64,000 bases of DNA from Bradysia coprophila (Eukaryota > Arthropoda > Insecta > Diptera > Sciaridae): assembly GCF_014529535.1 (NCBI RefSeq), contig NC_050735.1, forward strand, positions 4,847,739 through 4,911,738, written 5' to 3'. The position numbers and the translations under genes are program-made. Shown one piece after another: positions 47,901 through 59,900 of this stretch. The first letter of the stretch is position 1, and each line of letters begins with the position of its first letter. Under the pieces are notes generated by a model. That model saw nothing but the letters and a program-made list of their open reading frames with translations, made no database searches and was not told where the DNA came from.

Positions 47901-50900
47901 ACTCCTGTGTAAATTGTTTTTCAATTTTTTTTTTGTACTGAATTAAGAAATTCATGTTCTTTTGGCCAGAGCAGAGGCAGTTTTCAAATTATTATAGACC
48001 ACTTTTTATATTTTATTTGGTTCGTCTCCAGCTAATTTCGATTTAATGTTTTTATAACAAACTTTGCTGATTTTTCATAAATAATTCTTATGTTGCCACT
48101 CGCATAAAGGTATAAATGAACGATTTATGTATCGGCAGTTATTATATGGTAGCGAACATGCATAATGCAAAATTCATTCCGAAAGAAAGGAAGAAATATA
48201 AGAAGAAACAAAAAAACCTCAACCACCTCAGATTTCGTGTTGTTATTCAATTTATGTATGACAAAGGGTTAGGCAAACAATTTTTTTTTTTCATATACGG
48301 TACATACCGAAACAACCGACATTTTTGCTTTCAGTTACAGGGAGAACGAATAGTTTTTTGTTAGGGGTAGATTTCTCAGTCACCAAACGAAATTTTTATA
48401 TTCACTCGTTGTTGGGATACGGTAAAGCGATAAATGAAATATTTACCTGCAACTCTATTTATTGTCCCTGGCTACCCTAAAAACTGTTGGTAGAAAACGA
48501 ATCAACGAAAAAAAATGTCTCTATCCTGTAACACGATTGGTTGTGTAGAATAGGCGGGCTAAAAAATATAAAACCCTCATAATACTAACCGTATATTGTG
48601 AAGGGACAAAAAAAAATGTTTAAATTGAAAATATTCAAATTAAATGGACTACGGGTAATGAAAAAAGCAGAAGTTTTTTTTTTTCTTTATTAAATGACGC
48701 GTTTAAGAAACGGTTTGCTTGTACATTAACGGTTTTTAAATCAATGACGCTGAAAACTCGTTTCATTTGATTTTTTCTTTCGAGGATAAAGAAATTGAGC
48801 GCTAAATATCAGCTTAATCATAAAATGAGATATACTGACTTCCTAACCGACTCCGGATTTATTTAGTTCATATCGAAAGAAGTTCGATACACGTCTCTCT
48901 GGTATGACAATTTTTTACAGTTTTATGGACACTTATATGAAAAATTGGCAGTAACCATCGCTTCAGGTATGATTGGACCCTATTATATCACTATTATTGT
49001 GGGCTTACATCAATGCAATAATACATTACATCCGTGCTTCTAAAATTTTATTTTAACAAACGTTATACCCGAACTCCAGAAGCGGTTGGTTGTACTTGTC
49101 AAAATAATTTGGAAACGCATCCTTGCTTGTATGTTTGTTGTTTTGACAAGCGTGAACCTTGCGGAACGAGCCGAAGGCGAGCGAAGTTATCACACAAGAC
49201 AAAACAACAAATTTGCAACCAATAACGTAAGGAGGTTCCATCGATTCTGAGAAATTTTCCGGAGGTCATATTTTCGGCCGTTTATCGTCAAATTTTATGA
49301 AGGTAATATTTGCCCCAGGAGTACTCGACCTGACCTCAGCTTTCCAACTAACCCATAAAATGAAATCCGGACTACCATTTTTCGACTTTTGGCCACTTAC
49401 AACCAGGTATGGAAGATCAAAAATATTTGAAACTGGTTTTGGGGCCTAGGCACCAAGGCCTAGCTAGGCATATATAAAAAAGTTCCGGAATAAATAGCGC
49501 CGATTTCGGTTAGTCGAATTTCAAAAGAATCCTTCAAGTCATTTTACATGCTTGTGCAGTGCACTGCTCAATGTGCACGATAAGTTTATTTTCATTCTTG
49601 TTATGGCAATCGAAAGTAAAAATGTCAATTTTGAAACTTTCGCCCCTCAAAATTGACATTTTTTTACTTTCGGCTACCATAACAAGCATGGAAAACTTGA
49701 TACGTCACGCGAAAGTGAACGGTCCTTGTGACGTAAATAACTATTTCGCTGGCACAAACAGTAAATTAAATTAAATATGAGCAAATTGTTACATTGCTGT
49801 TTATATGAAATTTATATGGTTCGATGTACAAAAACAAAAGAAATTTTTGGTAAACAGAGCCTACAAGCGAATGCAATAAAAACTCATATTTCCTTCAATC
49901 AGAATTAGAGTTTGTTTGTTGATGGAAAAGTTGTTGCATTCAGACATATCCACAAATGTATGAAAATTAGTACAGTCAGAGTGTCCAAAGGGTCGCCGAA
50001 TCTTAGGCTCACAACCTGATTAGTCATTAGTTTCTCGTATTATTATGTACATTTGCCGACTGTGAAATAATTTACTTATTTCGTTCCAGCTGTTTTTCAG
50101 CTGGTCCACTCATGCAGTCGTATAAACAAGTACCTAACAAACCTTAAACGGTGTTGTATTGGCAGCCATAAAAATTTTCAGAAGCCAAAAAAAAGGAAGC
50201 ATACCTGTTCAGAACGGCTAAATCATCTGTTGCAGACGGCAAAGAGAAAATTAAGCGATGAGCTCTGACTATCATTTTGCTTATATAGTAATAGCTATTT
50301 TCATAATAAGGTAGTAAATGGGATTGTTTTGCGCACTAGATGTGAGATACGAGCGAAGCGAGTTCGGCAACACATCATGTGCGCAAAACCCCCATTTACT
50401 ACCGTGTTAGGAACAAGGTTTTATCTCCTATAATGTCATAATCACCATAAAAAACAAATTTAAAAAATCAAACTGAAACATAAACACGCCATGACGCCGT
50501 CACTCATTCATATTCCCCACAAATAAAACACACATCTAGTACACTGTCAAGAATTTGTCAATTTTTAGTGAATAAATGAGAAATTATCGAAGTTTTCCGT
50601 AAATAAATGTGAAATTATCGAAGTTAGCCGTACGCAAATGGCCATTTATCGAAATTTTCAGTTAATAAACCTACGTTCTGTGAATGACGTGTTTAAATCT
50701 AGCCCATTTTGATTCTAAAAGTGACACTCAAATTGTGAATGACATTACAGGAGATAAAATGTTTAAAACTTATGAAGTGATAGATTTTTGGTAAATGCTA
50801 CAAAACAGCATCAACAACAGAAGTAACAAAATCTAAGCGCTTGTCGTTCGTAAGCCGATGATAATATGAAGAAAAACAAAATTGTAACGATCAGTTCTCA

Positions 50901-53900
50901 CACTTTTTGTGTCCTTCTTGATCGTCTTCGACAGAAAATGTTCTCATTTTATGACTGATTTGGTTCTGTATGTCTGTGTCTGGTATATACAATATTATTA
51001 CTGTGCTGAACTGATGAGCAACATTAAAATTGTTACATTAAATACGAGTTACGTGCTCTGCATAAAGTCCATTCCCTCACAACAAAGATTTAATTATAAT
51101 TCGATGTAAAATTTATTGTTGTAAATGTTCAATTAGATAATTCTTGTGTGGAGATGAAATTGACATAAAATGATATTGACTTGAAGCTTTACCGAGTAAT
51201 TTGTTTCCATTGTAGAAAAATTGGCATCAGAATGATCAGGTCGATTATATGAAATTTTGTGACGAAAAATTGATTATAAATTGTGATACCTTAATTAGAT
51301 GACTTCCTAAGTCATGTCGTATGCTTACAATGTCTCACAATGCTACACTTATATCACCCAGACCTAATTATATGTGATTGCATAAAATTACATTTTTCTA
51401 ATTACGCACCAATATAGGAAGAGTTATAGCGGATGGAATCATTATTATATGATTCTGATTTCTTATTCTGTGAACATTACGCTAGAATGACAGTAAAAAG
51501 ACAGAGGAAACTTTTATACGACCAACGAGAGATTATATGCTGAAACTAATTGACTCATCCTTGTTCCATCAAACGAGATTTTATCTCAGTTTGTGCGATG
51601 TTAATATTTGCTGATTTTCGTTTCATCACAACTGCAGCCCATAAGAAATTCAAACTTATTTCGTACAGTTAGAGACAGCGAAATTTCAGCTGTTCAGCTT
51701 CAGATGATCCACAAAAACGATCAAAACTGTTCATACGGTTTTACCACTACCACGCGCTTACATGTTACACGTGTTGCAGCTTCAACTGTATAAACAAGTA
51801 TAATAAGTTTTGATCAGCGAGGGGATCAACTGAAAAACAACTGAACTTCATGTTGAAATTTCAGTGCCTCTGACACTGACAAGAAGAGAATGCTTTGCTT
51901 AATAATATAGCAATTTCGTTCTTTTTAGAAACAATGGAGTCTTGGTAGTTACTATACCGGTTAATTAGAATTTCCAGAGATCGAGACGAAAGATCGGGGC
52001 CGAGGATGGGGGAATATCAGTTACAAAGCTATATTTTAGCAGAATTTCTGAAAATAATATCTGCACGGCATAGTAAAATAAACCAGGCAGGAGCGGTTCA
52101 TTTTTGAAATGTCAAAATTTAACGGTCAAATAAGGGACCCAATACATTGTATGAAAATGAACTCAAATGAACACTTATTTAATAGAAAAATTTTATTGGC
52201 AAAGGCTACTAGATAATACAGCTCCCTAGTCAAATCAAGCGCTTCTGCCTGGTATACTTTACTCTGCCGTGATATCTGCGATGATAGCCAAAAGTATCCC
52301 AAAATTTACCGAGGTGAAATCTGAACAAATTTGTTTGAATTCAGCGTCTGAAATCATAAATTAGAAGGAAAAAGTCCATGCCTAAACCCATAGAGAACCG
52401 GTGGCAAAATTAAAACTACTTAACAAATTCAGGAAAAAATTCGCTAAAATTTGGCTAAAGATTCGATGACAAAGCTGCAACAATAAAACAACTTAAATTT
52501 GTCAATAGTGTCAATTGTGATGTGTGCGCGACTTTACTGAAGATGAGTCGTCCTATTCAGGAGAAATGTAGGTGACACAAAATTTTGTTACCAACGATTA
52601 TTACAAGAGAGTGGTTATTTGAAACCATTTTTTTAAATATAGGCTTTGCGTAAAAGAAACCTCAAATTTCGTTTTTTATCTACCGAAACAACTGTAAATG
52701 AGTTGCATTGATCTGTTTACCATTTTTACTTAATTTATTCTAAAAAAAAGTCTCTTTCGAATCAGTCGAACTTCTGCTGTTAATTTTAGTAACGAAAAAA
52801 AAGCCTAAATCACATCGCACACAAAAAACACTGATGTGAAGCAAAAAAATATTAAAATTTTTACATTGTCGTGAAAGTATAATAACTTTGATTCGTGAGA
52901 AACGAGAAAAAAGTGATCAAACGAGAAGAAGAAAAAAAAACTTCTTCTTCCATGTGCTAGGTTGTAACTCTTTTTTTATCCTCTCCTGCCATATTCCAAA
53001 CCAAAACCTGTACGGACTCACGAAAAAAAACACGGTATACCAAAGGAGAGAAGTAAAAAAAAAACACCCGAACGATCTGGCCAAAACTTAGTGTATAAAA
53101 AGCACACCAATCCATAATTACACTCAATTGGCAAAAACTATTTATGCATCTGCCTTAGAGCATCTCTCATCCACATTAATATTCACACGGTAAAGATAAT
53201 AGAGACGACGTGGATATTGTGTGTGTTGTGTGTACCTTAACCATAAAAATCACAAAAAAAAACGAAAGTGAAAAAAAATTGTTTAAAAAAAAAATCGGAA
53301 AAAAGTCTAAATTCAAATATCTTATAAAACCTCACGTCATTTATGCAGATGAGGAACTCTTCTATCATAAGATTTAAATGAGGAAAGAAAGAAGAGTATA
53401 AAAAAAAACGTAAAGACCAGAAAAAAACTCACTTTTCATAATTTTTTTTTGTAAATATTTGAACCGAACCATTCTACATATATAACCCTTTCGAAATGTA
53501 TACTGTTTTTTGGCCATTCTTTGCTGTGCCTTTATACCGAAACGCATTACCACCAGGTATATATATTAAAGTAGGGATGATGATTTTGATGCTGTGTGTA
53601 TGAATGTCTATACATAATATGTTTTATCCATTATAATGTTTCTTGTGTGTGATTACTCAAAGACTTTTTTTGACCGTGGTCCGCGAACCATCAGGTATAA
53701 ATAGAATGGATGTTTTTTTTTCCTGAAGTTTAGGTTTTTTTTCTGTTTTTGTTTTTTCTTCTTTTTTTATCGGTATACACACTCCGTGCATGTTTAGAGC
53801 ACCCTCAAATTTGTATTATGGGAATGGATGTAATAATGAGGAATTGTTTTTTTTTTGTTTCGTCGACGGGACGAGTTTATGGGTATTATATGATGAGATG

Positions 53901-56900
53901 AATGTAAGGATTTAGAAGATGCATAATATTTTGCGCTTAGATATGTAAATGAGGTTTTTGAAGCTTTTTTTCGCTATAGACATTTTATTGTTCTATATTG
54001 TCTGCGTTACGTGTAATGAATGTGTGAGAATCTGTATGTCATGAGACTTATGCAATGTTAGATTGAACATTGTCTCGTCATTTTGATTTTTTCGTAGTTA
54101 TCGTGTCACTCAAAGTGATGGACTGTAGTTCTTGTCTGAAGGTTAAATTAAACAGACTTATAAAGGATGTAGTTGTGTAGGATGGATTGATATGATATGA
54201 GCCATAACCGTTATCATTTACAATTCGACCATACTGCTATGGGATTCAAGGCCTATCTTTTGTGGAAATTACGAGAAATTCGTGAAATTTAAAGGAATTT
54301 CGTTAAGTTTCGTAAAATTTGCGCCTAATTTCACGAAATTTCATTAAGTTCACAGATTGCTTGAAATTCCATGAACTTTCATAAAATTTCACAAATCTAT
54401 AGTACATTGAATGACAAGGGGCGAAAGTAAAAAAATTCAACCGTGTGCGAGAGTTGATGCCCGCGCCGAAGGCAAGGGCCTCAATCGCACAGGTTGAATT
54501 TTTTTACTTTTGCCCCGAGTCGTTCATACTATTTTTTTTGATACCAACATCGAAAGTTGATACGTATCGCAAACAGCAGAACAAAATGTTGAAATATGAA
54601 GGCATTTAGCCAGAAAATGCGGGGGTCCAGGGGGCGGCAGCCCCCTGGTATATCAAAAATTTAATTATTTAGCCATCACAACAATAACACACACAAAAAT
54701 TAACAAATAACTAACAAATCATTAACAACAAAAATTATCAACTTCGTATGTTAATTTCAATAAGAGCACTGGCGCACGCTTTATTTCAATTTTGATCGCA
54801 GTACACTTATTGACAAGAGTCGACTATTACATTATGTAGTCGACTTTCGCATTATGTATATTGACTTTCGCTTTATGTATTCTTTCTTTCTCCCCGCTCA
54901 AACACATAACTTGCATTTTTTTACTTTCGCCCCGGATTTCGAGGGCGAAAGTATCAACTTTCGATGTTGGTATCAAAAAAATTAAATTTCACTAATTTCA
55001 CGAAATTTCATAAACTTTCACAGATTTTAAAATTTAAAGAAAAGAGAAAGTTTTGATGAAAAATGAAATTCATAAAATTTTGAGAAAATATTGTGAAATT
55101 CGTGAAATTATTGAAATTTTGTAAAATTCTCAAATTAGAATATTATAATAGTCCCTGATCGGATTTAATCCTTCATCTATCAGTTACGGTTCAGGTTAAT
55201 TTTTCAAACTTTTAGCGTTGTCAAAATCTGCTCAATTTTGTATCGCAGGATCGTCTGGATATCGGATAGCGAGAGACAATAAGCAAATAAAAATATACAG
55301 AACCGTAACACAACACCACCTTACTTTACTTTCATGGTTTTATGGAATCAGATCCAATTCTAAAATTGTCGGGGTTAATTGTAGATTGTTTTGCATGTGT
55401 CGGTTAACAAAAGAGGCAAAATAGAGAACCAAGCTGTGTCCAATAAAAATCTAGTCCTTCGTGTCTCGTTGATAAAAATGCATTATCTGACCCACAGAAG
55501 TAACCCTAGATTCTGAAAGAACAGGTCAGGCAAAGGGAGGATAAAAAAAGAATTGATTTTTTTTAAAGAACACCCTCGATGGTGGCTCGTAGGAAAATTT
55601 CAACGGTACAGTGGATTTTCTCCATATAACATTTTTAGCCAACTAACAAAACGTTCTCTTCTAAGCCAATTCATCGCCTTTGTGATCAACTCAGTGGTCT
55701 TTTCATCAGACAGTTCATCCTTTATTTCAGGACCTATAAGTAACCAATATACTAGAAATTGGTAGAAAATGAAAGCTAACACAAACTTCGTCACATATTA
55801 TGGAACAGTACTGGCCTCAATGCTTTTCGGCTCAGTTCAGGACGTATTTTTAAGGGAATTAAATTCCCTAAAATTTCATATTTTTTTAACGTTTTGATTT
55901 TACTTTATTGCTTCAACGGCATTGAAAAGCCTGCGTTACAAATAATGATATTTCTTAAGAATTTTAAGCAAATTAAATTTAGGAATTTTCGGGAATCTAA
56001 TTCCTTGAAATACGTCCTGGCTCAGTTAGAAAACATATCAAGCGGCATGTTAAAGAAATTGTTATTAAATGCACCATGGGTATGTCAAAATGCTTGATTG
56101 TTGAGCTCCATAATTGTATTTGAATATTTTGAATAAGAATATGATCCAAACTTCATACTTATGTATGGTGTACACTACACGTTATAAATCAAATCAAACC
56201 TTCTATACATTGTTTTTCTGCGTAACAAAAAATATGAAAGCAAAAAAAAAAACGAGAAGAAACACTGTCGCTAACATTGTCATGTGAAAATATTTTTTTT
56301 TACGAAATTACGTTTTTTTTTTCATTTAAACAAACAAACAAAAATCTTCGCCAGAAAAACTTATTTTACATAATGAATTTGAGTGTCAATCCATCACCCT
56401 TTTTATAGGTTTTTTTTCGTGATAAAACAGAAACAGGGTCAATTATTTATTGCATGTGAACGGGAAGAATGAAAGGAGATGTTGATTTGAATATTATGTT
56501 TGCCTTTGTATGAGAACTATACGATATATTGGGGTCGTTCATAATATGGCTTTAAAGCGACGATAATCGGGACATATTTATTTGGACCGTGAAGCTGTGA
56601 TGCTAAACATGGACATAAGAGCTACTTTTGTAATCTATGCTACTGTATTGAATAACCAACTCATTCTGATAAAAGTTTTAATAATTGTTTCCACCGCTAC
56701 ATTCTATTTTTTCAACTACTCAACTACAGATACATACTCTGGAACGAAAAACTCAAATGCATTTAAAGCGACGAACCTTGTTCATATAAAACATAGCAAT
56801 TTAGAACTTCATTTACCGACAAAAAATTTCTATTTAAGTGGTCACCACAGCAAGACCGTCGAATGAGGCTGAACTTCAACTGTACAGAGTTTTACAACGT

Positions 56901-59900
56901 GCAAGCCTGCTGGAATATTACGAAACATTTTTAGAGATGGGAGGCGACGATCTACAACAACTTTGTGACGCTGGTGAAGAGGAATTCCTGGAAATAATGG
57001 CTCTAGTAAATATGGCATCGAAACCGTTACATGTACGAAGACTACAAAAATCGTTACACGAATGGGTCATCAATCCGTCACTGTTTCAAACACCTATTTC
57101 CGAACTAGGTATGCAATCGCTGATCAGTTGTTGGGAGAGCGTTTTTTCAGTTTTTTTTTTCTCTTTTCGAATCCAGAACACATTCGATCAGCGTTCAGCC
57201 CGGAACCGATAAATCAATCTAGAAGTCCATTCAGCACTTCACAGCCTTACAGTCCATCTTCGATAAGTGGTTCCGGTTCCAGCAATCCTACCTTTAGCAA
57301 TATTAATAGCATCACAAACCTATCGACAAGTGCAAGTAGTCATCTTAGTTCTAGCAACGTTCCATTAACGCCTACATTGACTGAAAATCAGGTTTCAAGA
57401 TTGATAACTGCAGCAGAAACGTGAGTACAAAATATCATCCTCTATTGATCGAACTGAACACAATTGACTATTTTATATTAGACTGTCCCGCGAACTACCT
57501 CAATTCGAACCGAGAGCACACAGTTCCAAGAAACGATCGTCGAAAGATGGTTGGGACATTGTGATGGGTATGAACGATTGTGATCCGAGACGAATGGAAG
57601 AAATACGGAAATTTTCGGCAATCTACGGTCGCTTCGATTGTAAGCGCAGAGCTGAGAAGCCGCTTACCTTACATGAAGTTTGTGTAAACGAAGCTGCAGC
57701 CCAAATTTGTAAAATCGTACCGGCTTTACTGACGCGACGAAGCGAACTCTTTCCGTTAGCACGAAAAGTTGTCAAAGATTCGGGTCTTGGTCTGGCGGCT
57801 GGACTGGCCAGATTTTCAATGTGGTATGTGAAATAGGGACTTCTTATGTTTATCCGTTCAGCTAATGGTGGATCGAATCTTTCAGTCCATCCATGTCGAA
57901 GATCGTTGAACATGATGTTAATCAACCGAAACGAATGAGACTGGGAAGTGACACTAGTTCTGATTACAATAAGGTAACCAATCTTTCATGCTCTACGGAC
58001 AATAGTAGCGACTTATTTTCAGGACAATCTATCATTACCTTAGACTAGCTTTCATCAGCTTGAACCCCATTAAAATTAACAAATTTTGGCTGTAAATGAG
58101 CGGGAAATCATTTCCGAAAAAAAATCTTTTGTAATTCGCAAGAAGGTATTCAAAATTTTAGACGCTTTTGTGTTGACATTGATGGGGAAGAATTTAACAT
58201 CTTTCCCCGTTGTTTTGCTCATCGTTTATTTAACCGTTGAAAATTGATATCTTACAGCTTCCTCCTGCGACGCAGTACTATTATATTCCATAATGAGCTT
58301 TTGTTTTTAAAAAAAAACCTACCATTGAAAAGGGATGGTATCGCTTTCTTGAAATGGCTAAAGGATAAGTGGCTTACGGCTTGTTATTTTAATATTTGAA
58401 AATTGTCCTATTTTGGACGATTGCATGTTTCGTGTAAATTGTTGGCTTGAAATTTTTGCATGACCTAATTCATTGTAGCTAAACCGCGCGGATGTAGTGG
58501 CTGAAACGCACGTACAAGGTGGTAATTTATTAATTAACTTACCAGCATCAAGCTGATTTTTCCGAAATCTTATCGAGATGAATTTCTGAAAATTATCTGT
58601 TACCGCGGTGTAGACTCAGTTTCTCAGTTTCCTCCGTCCATGGGGAATTTTCCGAAATATCGCAAGATTGTTCATGATCGTCGGTAATTGTTTGAATTTA
58701 TTTTCACAAGTGGCATTCTAGTCATTTGCCATCAGCGTGACCACTTGTTGAGACACTTCTAACTGAAAATCTGTCCTTTTCGGGACAAGTAATAAAATTA
58801 ATTTTTCTCTTCGAATGTTTCTATTCGTTGATCAAATATTCTTGAATGAGTTTGGTATGCATTGCATGCATTGCTGTTAAAATCCCGCACGTCATAGTCA
58901 TTTGTGTACCTGTTTTGGGCGATTGATTTTAGGCAATTTCGCGGATTGTAGGCCGAACGAAGTGAGGTCTACAAGCGAAAGTGCCTTAAATCAACCGTCC
59001 CAAACAGGTGCACATGTGAGTTTTCAAGCAGAGGGCCGGAAACCCGAGAAAATTCGAAAATTGCCCTCATTTTCGGCCCCGAAGCATGAAAATTAACTAG
59101 GTTATCGCTCTCCGTAGATATACTAGTTTGCCACGGCGTTTTGAGACTCTCATAAGGCCACGGTGGGACATCTATGCTCGAGAAACATTTGTATCATGTT
59201 TTTGATTTGTGTGCCTAGAAGGGCGATAACAGAGTTGCGCCTAGTATATATATCGGCTGTCACACGTCTTAAAAATTCATATTTGTCCCAAATGGCAGAC
59301 TCAAATTTAAAAATACAATTTTTGTGGAAAGATCTCTTGTATCAGACAAGTTGAAAATGAAATTTTTGTTTTTTTTTTGTACTTTTGAACCAATACACGA
59401 GTTGTGACGGCCAAGATATATACTAGGAATACCGTGGTCGGGATCCAAAATAAAAGTCCTCGATCAAATGTTATTCAGGTAGGTTTCAGACCGTGGCCTT
59501 TTGAGGCATACCCAAAACGCTATGGGACACTGGTTTAGTAATATACTATTTTGCTTTGGCTTCAGTAGTTTCCTATTTTCATGATCACTGAAAATTTTCG
59601 ACAATCTGATATCGAACCAATGAAAAACAAATAGATTCCTAACAGACGGGAACGCGCACTCTGAACAATGTAAATCGTCTGTCTTCAGACTGTTTACATG
59701 GACTAACTTTGTCGAAACATTTTCCCATGTTTTCCTAAATTTTCCCGAATTTTCCAAATTTCCACAAAAATATTTTTTTCTGAATCTTAAGGAAAATTGG
59801 GCAAAATGCAAGAAAATATGAAAATGTCCCTGCTGTTTGTTGAATTTACATTAACATTTCATTGGTTGGCTTTCATTTCGTCGTCGTAGATAAGATTTAT

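Larger units (their letters stand above)
54270..55135. repeat. Degenerate TTTCACGAAATTTCAT tract interrupted by two elements
   Basis: 54270-54400 and 54985-55135 consist of loosely repeated units around AATTTCACGAAATTTCATAA on both strands. The two segments would be contiguous without the hairpin at 54412-54528 and the TIR element at 54532-54980. This implies that mobile elements inserted into a pre-existing simple tract. Confidence 0.6.
45452..56850. other. nab intron 1, right part
   Basis: Intronic to nab and upstream of the nested Tan-like gene. No further gene is firmly supported. It holds fold-back or MITE-like units at 46621-46795, 49598-49686, 50310-50401, 51666-51879, 52066-52268, 54412-54528, 54532-54980 and 55831-56028. 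A degenerate TTTCACGAAATTTCAT tract flanks the 54.4-55.0 kb elements. 52740-53480 is strikingly A-rich on the + strand and 53640-53860 T-rich. One possible small secreted peptide frame is noted at 55600-55794 on the - strand. Confidence 0.5.
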
